64,000 nucleotides of DNA from assembly GCA_015680685.1 (NCBI GenBank), contig MNCI01030296.1:620439-684438 (forward strand). Direction: 5' to 3'. Source of the stretch: Gnetum montanum (taxonomy: Eukaryota > Streptophyta > Gnetopsida > Gnetales > Gnetaceae). Below, one piece after another: positions 45,970-58,460 of the stretch. Made by a program: the position numbers and the translations under genes. How positions within the stretch are numbered: position 1 is the first letter of the stretch; the number at the start of each line of letters is the position of its first letter. A model generated the notes under the pieces. That model saw nothing but the letters and a program-made list of their open reading frames with translations, ran no database searches and was not told where the DNA came from.

Positions 45970-47908
45970 TGAAACACCACTAATTTCGGGCTCCTGTGAC
46001 TCAATAGCAGATTTGTCCAAGTGTCAAAACTTGGGTAAAATTTTTCTAAGTTTGGTGTCATGCTATGTAGCATAGATAGAATAGCACACTGGAAGTCTTA
46101 ACGTTAGTAAAATTTTTCTAAGTCTACCTACTACGCTTCCTAGCATAGCCAACATAGCACATGTTTTCAAGGCCAATTTGCATAAATGTCAAGCCAAAAG
46201 TGGTCAAAAGGGCACTAAGGATGGACTAAATAGTTTGGCAAATTTTCTATCTCTTAGGCCATCAAGCTTGCTACACTCTTTAACTTGCCCAGCTTGACAC
46301 ATGTCCCAGTTGCCAATCCACCTAAGTGTCAGGCTAGGAGTTTTCAAAGGTTCTCACAATGAAATTTTTTTTTTTGGAAAATTTTCTATCTTTTGGGCTT
46401 GTTACACTCTATTACGCTGCACAGCTAGACAGCGTAGCACACGTTCCAAGGCTCAAATTTTTCTAAGTGTTGGACCTAAAGTCTATTGAATTTGGCAATT
46501 TTTTGACTACTAAGGCTACCTATCCTGCTTCACCACCAAAGTGTGGTTAGGATGCCATGAAGAAACATTGTAAATTTTGGCAAAATTCATCCAAAAATTA
46601 TTACTATACTTTGCTACATTGCATAACGTAGCCAGTGTGATAGGTTTTTGAGGCCAATATGTTTCTAAGTGTGAAATGAAGAGGTATTAAGCTATTCTGA
46701 CATGGAAGATGCATTTTCTAGCTATTGAAGTCACCTATCTTGCTACATCCCAGAGTGGCATTTCTAATTTTGGCAAAATTCATCAAAATAGGAGTGCTAC
46801 GATCTGATACGTTGCACAGCATAGACAGTGTAATAGGCCAAAAACTACAAAAATTTTCTAAGTATTCACTGTATGCTCCATTATGCTGTGCAGCATAAAT
46901 AGTGTAACATTTGGAAAATGCCACCAAATGCTTTTAGAAGCTCCCAGAACTTGACATCAACCTTCATTTCAACTTTGACATCCCTCCAATAGCTAAGATT
47001 AGTAGTTTTCTTTATTTTTGCATCCCCTATTGATCCCCAAAATTGTTCCTATGCTTGACCCTACTCGGAAGAGGGGGAAGACATAGTCTTAGAGCATAGG
47101 CTCCCATTGCATTTATTTTGGCATTGTTTGTAGGTATATGGCANCTCAAGGTGTCAAGCTCAATGGTGTCATGCTTTGTAGGATAGGAACAAGAACTAAA
47201 AATCTACCAAACTATGACCACACCGGCTGGACTACATGTGCCAAAGTCTAAGGAACTGCCATATACCTACAAACAATGCCAAAATAAATGCAATGGGAGC
47301 CTATGCTCTAAGACTATGTCTTCCCCCTCTTCCGAGTAGGGTCAAGCATAGGAACAATTTTGGGGATCAATAGGGGATGCAAAAATAAAGAAAACTACTA
47401 ATCTTAGCTATTGGAGGGATGTCAAAGTTGAAATGAAGGTTGATGTCAAGTTCTGGGAGCTTCTAAAAGCATTTGGTGGCATTTTCCAAATGTTACACTA
47501 TTTATGCTGCACAGCATNTCCACATCTTAGAGACTACTGTGCGATGCTTGTCTAACACTGGGTACCAGTTCTATATACTATTTAATCAAGAGCTACATTC
47601 CCCAACCTTAGGGTGGTGCATTTTTTCACTTAAACTCTCATTTTTTCCCTTCACCATTTGCTTTAAATTTTAGCATGATTTTCTGTGTTTTCTACTACTA
47701 ACATGTACTTTTGTTTACTCACAACACTATTTTTGAGTTTTTTGTGTATGGTTATTATTACACCTTGTAAGTCCCTATTTGATCAGCCAAACCATTCAGG
47801 GCACCCCATTTCCATTCTCTCCAACAAAGCCCTCCCATGAATTTGGGGTTAGGTTGTGTACCCAATGACCTCTCAGTGTTCTAGCGATGGACATTTTCGA
47901 ACGTCACA
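45970..47908 (+). repeat. 5' LTR of element C (assembly-damaged)
   Basis: It starts TGAAACACCACTAATTTCGG and ends GTCACA at 47908. It aligns with 60942-62921 up to 47143. The stretch 47145-47517 between two N characters is in the wrong orientation, and about 280 bases matching 62230-62510, including the TATA box, are absent. Confidence 0.85.
47144..47518. other. Inverted contig between two N characters (assembly artefact)
   Basis: Reverse-complementing 47145-47517 gives a copy of 46883-47143 followed by 112 bases that continue the LTR exactly as in 62120-62230. So a short contig overlapping its neighbour by 261 bases was placed backwards. An identical inverted copy in an otherwise diverged repeat, bounded by Ns, is not expected biologically. 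Confidence 0.85.
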
Positions 47909-47913
47909 ATTTT

Positions 47914-47935
47914 TGGTGCTAGAAGGAGGGCCTTC
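47914..47935 (+). promoter_or_regulatory. Primer binding site of element C
   Basis: TGGTGCTAGAAGGAGGGC starts six bases after the LTR end. It is shared with element B. The tRNA was not identified. Confidence 0.7.
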
Positions 47936-48519
47936 CTATTCTTTCTATATGCCATGGGTAGTCCCACATGCTTTCTATACCCCCATTACTAGTAATAGGC
48001 TAGCATAGACATAACACCCCTGTGGACCTACTATGATAGTAGTTGGATCATAGGCCAGCGTAGGAGTTGTCTACATTTTAGTCGATGTTGATTAGTCCCT
48101 GTTGATGGTTTCCCTGGAACCTTGTAGGACAAAAAGCCCAAAATTGTGTACTATGTTAAGCTCTCTATGTTTTGTATAGCATGCCAACCCTATTAGCATA
48201 ATAGTCCCTCCCAGTGTAACAAGTGTAACAATAGAGATAACCATTTTTTCAACATTTTCAAACTTCGCCATTTTTGGCTTGTTTTCCTTACAGTTTTCAT
48301 ATTTAACCATTTAGCTTAAAATTTACTACAATTAAATGTTTCTTGCAAGCTCTCTCCTTCTCACATCTCTTCTAACATAGTGAAGATGAACCCTGCTAGC
48401 ACTTCAGCTACCCCCTAAGTCTAGAGGTGGTCCACCCTGTTCAACACATGGGGGGCATTGAGTGACAGCTTAGCCCGGTGTGACCACAATGGTAGTCTCT
48501 TGCACTACAACATCAATCA

Positions 48520-51365
48520 CTTGAACATATGGCACATGATGAAGAGCAATACAACTTTTTATACCTGAAGATCCAAGTAAGCCTATCATTGGATCACCAG
48601 GAAGTGGAAGAAAAGCATAGTTTTGAAATCATCCACCGGAATGGAAGGGAGTTCCTTCCCACCCTTGATGTAGTTATACCGCTCACTGAAACTTTCCAAT
48701 GGATCTTGGACCAACATATTTGAATAAGTGGTTCAAAAGAGTGAGACATGACATCCCACTATGATGAGCCCCTCTAAGATGGGCAAGAGAAGTTTGAATC
48801 CCATTTCAAAGGTGGTGGCCCGCTCTATGCCTCAGTCTCATAGTCTACCTCTGTGTTCCTTTCACACCAATCATAGTCTTCCCCCTCCTTTGCGACGGCT
48901 ATGACACTTCTGTAGTCCAAACCTTTGTTGATGATAGGTAGCCATGAAATGTTATCAACACAACATCATGTAGGGTCTTCGGCCTCCTATCCCTCTATTA
49001 TTCCTTCGCATTTTGTTCAATTTTTGCAGCCAGTGTCTATGACACCCACACTACCATACATGCACACTATGCCCACATCGCAACCACAAACAAGCCCTAT
49101 TTCCATTATCCCTCCTATGTTAGTCTCACCACCAACAACAACTCCAACCTTAATTTCATGGTGGGTGACGATATCCTTCCCTACTGTTCAATTATCCCAG
49201 ATGCCACCATATACATAGTCACAAATGTACCAAGCGTCACATATGGCACAACCAACTACGGGGTTGTGGGCTGCTCCAATGACACCACCTATGGGACTAT
49301 GGGCCACTCCTACAGCACCACTGATAAGGCTAGTAGCTGCTCCAGTAGCACCACTAATGGGAGCCATCCCAACGGCACAGCCCACAAGATTGATAGTTGC
49401 CCTAATGGCACCACCAATGGGAGCTGCTCCAATAACTGCCCCAATGAGGCTAGTAGCTGCATCGACAACATCACCCATGGTAGCTACTCTGATGGCACTA
49501 CCAACAATGCATCTAATGCAATCCTCTGCAACATCCTTGAGTCTAGATCAAGTGTTTTAGCTTATCCAAAACCTCACCAATGAGGTCAAGTAGCTTAAAG
49601 TCATTAGCTCCAAAATAATCCATGTAATGGATTTCTATCAGGATGATCCTATTAGCCTCATCATTCCTCTACTCATGTTGCCTCCTAGAATCTAGCTTCC
49701 CCAATTTATAAAATACAATGGATAAGGTGACCCGAATGCCCACCTAGTCACTTTTCATTTCGAATCTTTGTTATTGCAACCATGGCCACATGCGGTCATT
49801 TGTGTCTTCACCATGTCTCTAACTGGCAAAGCCTTAGATTGGTATTATGCACTTCCTTGAGCTTCCATTTCAACTCTGGATGAGTTGTTAAGCTAGTTCA
49901 TAACCCACTTCAAGTACAACTTGAAGCTGGAAGCCATGTTAGACCATCTCATGAATGTTAAGCAAGAAACGCTAAAACCTCTATAGAAATTCATACAATG
50001 TTGGAGCACTTCTCTAAATGAGATTCATAAGCCCATTGCTAAAACCCACTTTTTGGCCATTTTTAAGGGTGCCATAAAAAATTTCATTAAATCCAAGCTA
50101 TATTATGTAGCCTCATGCTCCCTTAGCCAAGCCTTTGCTCAAACAAAGAGCATACAAGATGCGGCAAAGGCTAGCAAAGACTTGGCTTACATAGCTTACA
50201 AGAACACACATGCAAAGAAAGATAAAGAAAAGGGAAAAGCCATGAAAACCACTGTGGTGGCTATGGCTGATGAAGCTAAGCCCAACAACAACAAATAGGT
50301 GCCTAAGGCACCTAAGGCCCTGCCCACTACCAACAAAATGTCAAGCTCTAGCAACGCTGGAACCAACCAACCCACATTGTCAATGGCCATGGTGCAAGCT
50401 TTGTTGAGGCCAAACTTTGAGCACAAGGATCGCTCAAAATATACCCCTTTGCTAATCAAGTTATCAAAGCTCTTGGATCAACTGCTAAGTGCTGGGCGTA
50501 TTCAACATAAGAAAATGTTAGAAGATGCCCACAAATGTCACGAGAGGTACTGCGAGATCCTCCAAGACCCCTCTATAGCTATGCCGAATGAGCCTCTAGT
50601 ACCAAAAAATTTTAGGCTGGATCAATTCTGCAACTACCACTAGTTGTGTGGCCATGACATGGATTATTGCTTAGCATTGAAAGATGATATCCAATGCATG
50701 ATTGATCAAGGTAAGTTGGTCCTTGACAAAAATAGTCCTATCTAGCCAGAGAACTAATCTATGAACATCTATAAGGACCCATTGAATGTTAGCAATGCTG
50801 GATACACCATTAATGCTATCAGTGTTGATGATAATGCAGAGGCAACACATGTGTCATTTGTGGTCCGTATGCCTTCCTGCTGTGTTGAAGATTTAATGTC
50901 AACTAGGCCACAGGCCTCCTTTATCATCAAGGTACCATCTTGGGCACCTGTAACACCTTTTGTGGTCAAGGACCCATAGCATGTTGCAGCCACAACCTAA
51001 GCACTATTTGTCATAAAGGTGTCAAAACATACGAACCCTCCATCTACCCAAAGTCTAGTGGTGGGGATTGCATCACAACCTTCTTTCTTGAGGAAACATG
51101 ATGAATGCTCGGTTGACAAGATGGTTAGAGAACGTACTAAACTAGGCCCCCCTAAGCCCACCCCCTTGTTAGCAGTTCCCATGGCCCTATTGCCTAAAGC
51201 CACTAACACAAACACACATGTGCAACAACCAACCACTAAGGCTCAAAAACCCATTGTTCAACCAAAAGCCATGTCTCCTCCTTCTCAAGAAATCTATTTC
51301 TTAGGGTGCATGGAGGAAATAAGGACCACCAAACAACTAGATGGTGGGCAAGATTTTCTAGATGC
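48520..51365 (+). pseudogene. Gag of element C
   Basis: The first open part (48529-48723) has EEKHSFEIIHRNGREFLPTL, homologous to element B's Gag start. A long low-complexity stretch follows at 48960-49560, rich in Pro, Thr and Ser, with a repeated block of the form aatgggagc/ccaatggcacc around 49240-49500. The Gag core lies at about 49620-50290: SLTGKALDWYYALP, FITHFKYNLKLEAMLDHLMN, FLAIFKGAIKNFIKSKLYY and SLSQAFAQTKS. Then a basic linker (KKDKEKGKAMKTTV), RPNFEHKDRSKYTPLLIKLS, NEPLVPKNFRLDQFCNYH and PPSQEIYFLGCMEE lead into the protease. In-frame stops and a frameshift make it a pseudogene. Domain order matches element B. Confidence 0.8.
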
Positions 51366-52272
51366 ACTTGCATAGGTTAAGTAAGCTCTGAAACAAAAGA
51401 ATACAACTTTTAGCCTATACAACCTAATTATGACTTCTTCTATGCATTGTGAGGCTTTGGTTCACATGTTGACATCCATTCCTATTAAGGAAGACATGCC
51501 AATAGAAGAAAATGACATTCATGTCATGATGCTTCCACCTACAACTGAAGAACCATAGTCAACCCTCTTAACTTTTCATGATGAATCCATTAAAGATGAT
51601 CCTAAAAGGGGTCAAGTAACTATTGCCCCTATGTTGATAACAATTCATGTGGGTTAGTACAGGATTTGCAAGATGTGTGTCAATGATGGGACCACAACCA
51701 ACATTATCCCATTCCCTGTCATCGACAAGCTTGGCTTGGTGGACCAAATCAGGCCAACAACAACCACTTGTTTAAAGTCCTTCAATGGGGCATACATTGT
51801 GGTTAAGGGAATAGTCACCATTGATTTTGTGGTAGGGGATTGATTCCCCACTAATGTAGAATTCATCATGGTAGAGGAGATGCCTGGGTTCAATTTAATC
51901 CTAGAAAGATCTTGGTTAGCCCAATTAAGGGTTGTCTCTTCACCAATCCACCAAGAGATCCACCTACCCTATACAGGTGGAGAAGTGATGATCTTTGGTG
52001 ATGACATAGCCCCTCAGGCTATCAACAATATAGACACTGAGCAATGGTCAAAGATAGAAGTCTCCAAAGATGCACCACCTGTGTGCAAGAAAACCCAATG
52101 TTGTTCAGCAAGTGAACCAAGCAAAACTAACAATCTACATGAAGAAACTCTATGGGTAGAATTATATTTTTCAATCAAGGATTACAGCCTAGAAGAGTAT
52201 TGTCTTAAGTCTACTAGGCCTTATGCATCACCTAACCTTTGGTTAGGAAATATCTATGTGATTAGGGTATGA
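51366..52272 (+). pseudogene. Aspartic protease region of element C
   Basis: LTFHDESIKDDPKRGQVTIA (51570) is followed by the protease core CVNDGTTTNIIPFPVIDKLG (active-site D-T-G altered to N-D-G), VVKGIVTIDFVVGD, VEEMPGFNLILERSWLAQLR, and HQEIHLPYTGGEVMIFGDDI. It ends in RPYASPNL near 52240. A weak donor-like AGG/GTATGA at 52267 is a possible start of an intron reaching the RT acceptor at 56825. A stop falls at 51840. Confidence 0.75.
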
Positions 52273-52389
52273 CCGTAATTTAGTTGTTCCCCTAACTTGT
52301 CTTTAGTTCTCTTGTCTATATAGTTTCAATTTTGCATTATGTTTACTTTTTGCGTTAGTTATGCTTTTGTTTAACCATAAAAAAATAGA

Positions 52390-52620
52390 AAAGAAGGAAT
52401 AACCATGGCCCAAAATGGTCTTAAACTATCACAAAGTTCACCAAGGCCTAAAACTAGCAACCCACTCCCTCTTATAGGTGGCCATGGCCCAAAATGGCCT
52501 TAAATTACAGCATGGCCCAAAATGGCCTTAAACTAACCACAACTTGAAATGGCCTTACACTAGCCATGGCCCAAAATGGCCTTAAACTATAGCATGGCCT
52601 AAAATGCAAGCTTGCTATGG
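52390..52620 (+). repeat. Tandem array between protease and antisense gene, element C
   Basis: About six units of 25-40 bases with the core ccatggcccaaaatggcctt followed by aaactag. It is equivalent in place to 26660-26835 in element B. Convergent transcripts of gag-pro and the antisense gene would meet here. Confidence 0.8.
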
Positions 52621-52755
52621 CTAGAACATCTAGAGGGGCCTAATTACATCAACAAAAATCCCAAGCAAAAAGAGATAAAATAAGTATCATGTTTTTCATT
52701 TAACAAAATGTAAATGAAATACATAGTTCAAGGTTTTAAAATATCAATGTATGAA

Positions 52756-55700
52756 CTATGGCTCCTCTCCTCCATTTTTATCCACTACTCTGCTAGGTCC
52801 TGCATCCTTGTCTAGATCCTACACAAAGCAAAGAAAAAACAATAAACAAATTAGTAAGTAAAATAATATATGAAGCTATCATGAAATAGATTGTAATAAA
52901 GAAAACTTAATCAACTTGAGATGGGCTTGCATCCATGTTTGAAGGCATCTTGTTGAGGCTAGACTTCGAGCGTCAAAGGATTTCCTCCTCTGTCATATTT
53001 GCCCAGTCCTCCTCTCCTAAGTTAAGGCCTATTAGGATCTTCCTTTTCTCCATGGCTATCTATACAGGTGGCCCTAGAGAAAACGTAGTAGATGTGGCCA
53101 CCCTAGAAGGCATGGTCATTTCCCTCTCTAGGGACTCACTAATTACCAAGGGCTTTGCAAATCTATTATAAGCCTGGGTAGCACTGATTATGTCAAGGAA
53201 TAGTTCATGACCTTGACATTCTACAGACTCATCTCTATATTATTTGTGGTAGGCAACATGTTCCATTGTGTACTGATACTTGTGATTTTTTTGCACTTTC
53301 CTCCATTCATACACCTTGGCACTGTAATCTTTCCAGTCTTGGTTCTTTTGAGCCAAGAGATCCATCTATAGGCATTGCTCAATTACCTCATGCGTAGCTT
53401 CATTTTTGCCCCTCATGGTCAACCAATATCTAACATAATCAATCATGGCCGTGCAATAGATACCATCGAATTTATCATGGGCCATCAAGAAGTTGTATCG
53501 CAATTGCAAATCCTCCAGTCGAGTTGCCTGGTTCACTTTCTCTTTTTTGAGTTTTTGAACTCACTTCTAGAGGTCCTCATTTATGTCCCTACACTCCCAT
53601 AGCGATCGTGATAAGTGTAGTGCACATTTGCTTGCCTTGCCATATATATGACAAGGCACCTCTACTACCTCAAAAGGGAGCTTAAGCACAACTTCAACTT
53701 TGACTGCCCTTCTCGAGTCCCATTTAAGTTGCGATGCTATTACATCAAAGAGAGGAAATGTTAGTTATAACACAAAGGTGAAAATGAAACAACATAAAAA
53801 AAATGCAACAGCCCAAATATACCTATCTTAGGATCTATTTGCTTTAAACAATCAATCATATCATCCACTATGCTCTACATAAAGGAAAACTTGTCTGGGA
53901 TTTCTGCCCATGGTTGTAAGCGGAAAGTGGATGAAGATTCATGACATCTAGCAGAAACATCACCTACTACATGATAAAGCATGTTAGCATCATAAAAAAA
54001 GAAGGGAAAAAGGAGAAAAGAAAAGAGAAGAGGATGAGAGGAAAGAGGGAAAGCAAGAGCATAATGTAAATGGCAGTGCAAAGCTCCTACCCAACAAACC
54101 CTCAGGGATGAGAGTGGGGGGATCACCCATCTACACATTGTCAAAAAAACCATCAAACTCACCATCCTTGAAATGCAGCCCCTCTTCTTCAAGTTGCCTT
54201 AGGAGTGTAGAAGTGTCTTCAATTATCATATGTCCCTTAGGTTGTGGGACATTTTCTACAAAAGGCTCCTCTTCTGCTAATGCCTCCTCTTTTGTGGCAA
54301 GGGCCTCTTCTTTGGTGGTAGAGGCCTTCTCCTCACCTACGATGCATAAGCTAGAGTTAGAACACCTGTTTAACATATATATGTAAAAAAAAGAGAAAGA
54401 AAGAAGCAGCGAATATGCTAACTGAGGCATACTCAGCAGCAAACTCAGATTGCACATTGCTGACCCTAAGACATAACCTCTTGCCCCTTTCTTTGATTGC
54501 GTGCATGGCTACCTCTGCGAGATGAGGCTTCTTGATTTGCAATTTTGATTTCACTATCTCAGTAATGAGATGTTCCCCCCTCACTGTGTTTCCTATGTTG
54601 ATGGAAGGAGCCTCTCCAAGACTATCATGCACATGGTAGGATGATCCCACATGGTCCTTGGTGGTCATCAAAAAGGACTCGCCAATAGCCTCCAGAGGGT
54701 CCTATGACTGAGTTTTGTGGAATATATGGTGGATCCACAACTTGGATATTTGGGTGCTATCTTGCACCACCCATATCCCATTTTCATGGACTACCAGAAA
54801 TTTCACAAACCTATGCAAGCACGCTATAAAAAATGCAAAATGAGCATGAGAATGTGCCTCAAGTTTGCTGTGCAGTTTGATCATCTCAACCTACAAGCCA
54901 TCTACAAGATATCTGGCCTAGTTGTATTGAGTCCCTTCCTCCATCACATCCCTCATGATCCAAGCTTGCGCTATCCCAAAACATTTTCCTTGGGAAAGTA
55001 GCTTAGGGAAAGCACGAGCCCAGAAGATAGGATAAATATGTTGGGCCACCAACAATTTGACTTTCTTCATGAAAATGCCTTTGCAATCTTTCTCAGTGTC
55101 CAACCATTCTTCGATGTTCCCTTTGTGGTTTAGGTCCTTGCTATTTTCTTCATCCACTGGTAAACCTTCAGAGGGGACACCAAAGAGGTTTGAAAAGAAA
55201 TCATCAGTGATCTCAAAGACCACCCGCACGTTGTGAAATTATGTGTAAAAGCGATTGGTGCTCTCTATAAATGAGTAAACAAGGGTAATCATTTCTACTA
55301 TTGGGATGTTTGGGATCATTGCCAAAAAGAAGTCCATGAGCCTAGCCTCTTAAACATTTTGAGTAATCGTTGTTTAGGCCTCATGGCATAACCAGCATTG
55401 TGAGCCATCAACCTCACCATATTTAAAAAGAAGATTGGCCTCAGTGTGTCCTGAGATGATCACTATGACCTCCTTGGACTTGGCAACCACTGTAGTAAAA
55501 AATAAAATTAACAACGTGATGGAAACATAAAAATAAAAAAAATCATGCATAAAAATAAACTACATGGATGACAACTTACCTAGCACAAATGATGTGGGGA
55601 ATGGTGGTACTTGGACTGACACTTCTTCCATAGTGGGTATCCGATAGGATGCCCACTCACCATCTAACCACTCAAGATCCTAGCACTTCACATAGGATTT

Positions 55701-56378
55701 GGAGTACTTGGATGAGTAAGTTCTCATATCTGCCCCAAGTTGCTCTATGACACTAGCACACATATTTTTAGTAGATGAGAAGTCTCGTAGTGCTGTTTGG
55801 ACTAGGGCTAACACCCCTTCTCTATCATGAAGGCAGTCTTTATCAATCAAGAATCTGGCAATAGATAAAATGACAATAAGCACTGCAAGTCATACAAAAA
55901 AATGAAATTTCCATCATCACAATAGGACTCACCCTCCAGCGCAGTAGACGATTCTAGGTGGGTTTTGGAAGGTTGTGCCCACATGGCGAGCAACGAACAA
56001 AGTATTGTATTTATGGTAGCATCTAACCTCTGGCATTTTGTAGATCCAAGACAAGGGTCTTAGGTCTTTTGGCCATTGACTTGAGCTCCCTACCTCTTCA
56101 CCCTCAATAAGTCCATTCATCATGAATTTAAAAATGCCTTGATTTACCCCAAGAAATAATTTCTCAACTAGGATGCCTGCTACTTTAGTAGATAAGTGTG
56201 ACCACATCATCATGCTGAAGTGGTGAAGCAAGAATTCCAAGAATTTTTGTGCACCCTCTTGGAACTAGACCACCTGGTCTCCTATGCATGCATGTGGTGC
56301 AAGGACATTGGGCACAGGGGCACTTACACAACATAAGATCCCTACAAGCTCAACCACAATGAGGACCAGTTTCAGCAT
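52756..56378 (-). pseudogene. Antisense multi-exon gene, element C copy (unknown function)
   Basis: On the minus strand it starts with ATG at 56378 (MLKLVLIVVELVGILCC), aligned with exon 2 of element B. The first intron (55932-55855, GTGAGT...CAG, 78 bases) falls at the same codon and phase as in B. The next exon reads FLIDKDCLHDREGVLALVQT. The third begins after CTACAG near 55490 with VVAKSKEVIVIISGHTEANL, contains NLFGVPSEGLPV and AFPKLLSQGKCFGIAQAWIM with DVMEEGTQYN, and ends near 54470. Then come exons with EEGLHFKDGEFDGFFDNV, PWAEIPDKFSFM and IVDDMIDCLKQIDPKIG, the helical exon (ELFLDIISATQAYN, near 53190) and a short last exon (52818-52756, DLDKDAGPSRVV ... stop). It has several stops. 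No clear counterpart of B's first exon is seen. Confidence 0.8.
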
Positions 56379-56465
56379 AACCTTACATTGTCACAATGAA
56401 AATGTCAGGGCATAATTATGGCAACAAAATAACAAAAATAGTGGACAAACTATGAAAAAAAAATT

Positions 56466-56705
56466 TAAAAATTTTTCTAAGTGTTAGTTACGATCCTATA
56501 GAGCGTAACAATTTTCTATGTGAAATTTTTATAAGTGTTCATCACGCTTCCATGGAGAGTAACAACTGTAGAACAATTAGTTGAATGAAATTTTTTCTAA
56601 GTGTTAGTTACTCACTTGTAGAGCGTAACAATTTTCTATGAAAAATTTTTCTAAGTACTCATCATGCTCCCATGGAGCATAACAACTGTAGAATAATTAG
56701 TTGAA
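56466..56705. repeat. 120-bp direct repeat upstream of the antisense gene
   Basis: Two copies at exact spacing 120 (gtgttagtta at 56481 and 56601), each holding ttttctaagtgttagttac...gagcgtaac and a second ctaagtg-tcat-acgctcccatggag half. The motifs are those of the LTR hairpin modules. It lies between the antisense gene start and the RT splice acceptor. Confidence 0.85.
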
Positions 56706-56823
56706 TGCAATTTTGAGATACTACATAGTTAATTTTTATAGCATTACCTTCGTTATTTTATGTTTTTTGCTTCATTTTGCTTTATTAAATAGGTACCGCT
56801 TAACGTTTTTCTAGTTATCTTGC

Positions 56824-56825
56824 AG
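56824..56825 (+). promoter_or_regulatory. Candidate 3' splice site before RT, element C
   Basis: A pyrimidine-rich run ends ttatcttgcag just before the pol linker exon. Element B has the same at 21502-21501 (minus), element A at 5632-5633 and 9687-9688. Ogre-type elements are known to carry an intron between pro and RT. Confidence 0.6.
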
Positions 56826-58460
56826 GATCTCTTGAGAAAATGAGCACATACGAGAATCTTCATTCGCCTTTAAACTTGAATGAACCTTATGGTAGACTCA
56901 TGAGATGCATGAACACAGAACTTTTGGACTTTGAACCGCCTCCTTATGACACCAACATAGCATCCTTAGAAACATCACTAGACTGGCTAGAACATCTAGT
57001 CCAAGCTTTAGACTTAGAAGAAGGTGACATGACTAAGGATCCACTCATAGAAATCCATGTAACAACATGTAAAGGTGAGGCAAAAACATTGAAGCTTAGC
57101 TCTTTATTGGAGCCTCAAATCCAACAGAGTATCTCTAGAGTCCTTAACGACAATGTTAAGGTGTTTGCGTGGTCTTATGAAGATATGCTGGGCCTAGACC
57201 CAGTATAATACAACATAACATTATCTTAGATTCACGTGTTAAGCTAATCAAACAAAAGGCTTGTAAAATCAAGCCAAAAATCACATTGTTTGTCCGTGAC
57301 AAAATCACTAAACTTTACCAAGCTGGGTTCATCCGGGCAGTTGACTATGTAAATTGGGTTTCAAACATTGTAGTTGTCCCCAAGAAAACTAGAGGTATAC
57401 ACATTTGCATAGACTTTTGAGACTTAAACAAGGCAACCATCAAAGATGATTTCTTATTACCTAATATTGACCAACTGGTCGATCCTATGACCGATCATGC
57501 CTTGTTATCCTTCATGGATGGGTTCTCGGGGTATAACTAAATTTGCATAAACTCGGAACACCAACTTACTACTACTTTCATGACCCCTTGGGGGATGTTT
57601 TGTTATACCATGATGCCATTTAGATTAAAAAATGCTAGAGCAACATACCAACGTGTGATGACCTACATCTTTAGTGACTATCTTCTAGAAAGGCTAAATG
57701 ACTACATTGATGACATAGTGATTAAGTCCAAGAAGGCTCATGATCATGCAAATAACTTGAACCTTCTTCTTAAACATTGTCATAGGCATGACCTTCGCCT
57801 TAACCCCAAAAAGTGTGTCTTCGGCGTTAAAATTGATCGCATGTTAGGCTTTGTAGTATCAAAAATAGCAATACACAGAGACCTCAACAATGTCAAGGCT
57901 ATTATCAACTTAGCACCACCAACAAGCCTTAAGGAGCTATGTGGATTACAAGGTAGAATACAATTCATACATAGGTTTATCGCAAGGTTGAATGATAAGT
58001 TACACCCAATGCAACACCTACTCAAAAAAGGAGTCAACTTTGAGTGGACTGATCAATGCCAAGAAGCATTTGATAACCTAAAAAAGGAGCTAGCTCACCT
58101 TCCAATTATCTATCCTCCACAAAGAGATAAACCTTTTTACATCTACCTTGCAACCTCAGATACATCCATTGCTTCCCTACTTTTTCAAAAGAGAGATGAT
58201 GGTTTTGAGACTCCAATTTACTACTTAAGTCATGTGCTAATAGCACACGAGGCAAAATATAATGATCTGAAAAAAAATTGTCTTGCCTTAGTCTTTGCAC
58301 TTAAAAAATGGAGACACTACCTCTTTCGTAGTCAAGTCAACATCATTTGCAGAAGTAACATACTTAGGGCCATTACAAGTAACATATATGAAAGTAGTAG
58401 AATAGCAAGATGGAAAGAAATAACCATGGAGTTTGACCTACATTACATAGTGTAGTCATC
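56826..58460 (+). pseudogene. Reverse transcriptase and RNase H of element C
   Basis: A pol linker (56840-57208, SLETSLDWLEHLVQALDLEE, FAWSYEDMLGLDPV) leads into RT: ITKLYQAGFIRAVDYVNWVS, FMDGFSGYN followed by a stop at 57538-57540, then open from 57580 with WGMFCYTMMPF, ERLNDYIDDIVIKSKK (catalytic YIDD intact) and the thumb and connection. RNase H follows without a break: QRDKPFYIYLATSDTSIASL, YYLSHVLIAHEAKYNDLKKN, LALVFALKKWRHYLF, ending WKEITMEFDLHYIV. This RNase H lacks the usual catalytic acids, as in B. Stops at 57208 and 57418 and a frameshift break the 5' half. Confidence 0.9.

Noticed and set aside
46883-47517. Perfect palindrome as a biological fold-back element
   Set aside because: Ns at both ends and exact identity, plus continuation into missing LTR sequence when flipped, show an assembly inversion.
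49188-49560. Long frames on both strands (AATSLIGAVIGAAPIGGA and others)
   Set aside because: They arise from a low-complexity repeat inside gag, which makes several frames open at once. Only the gag direction has support.
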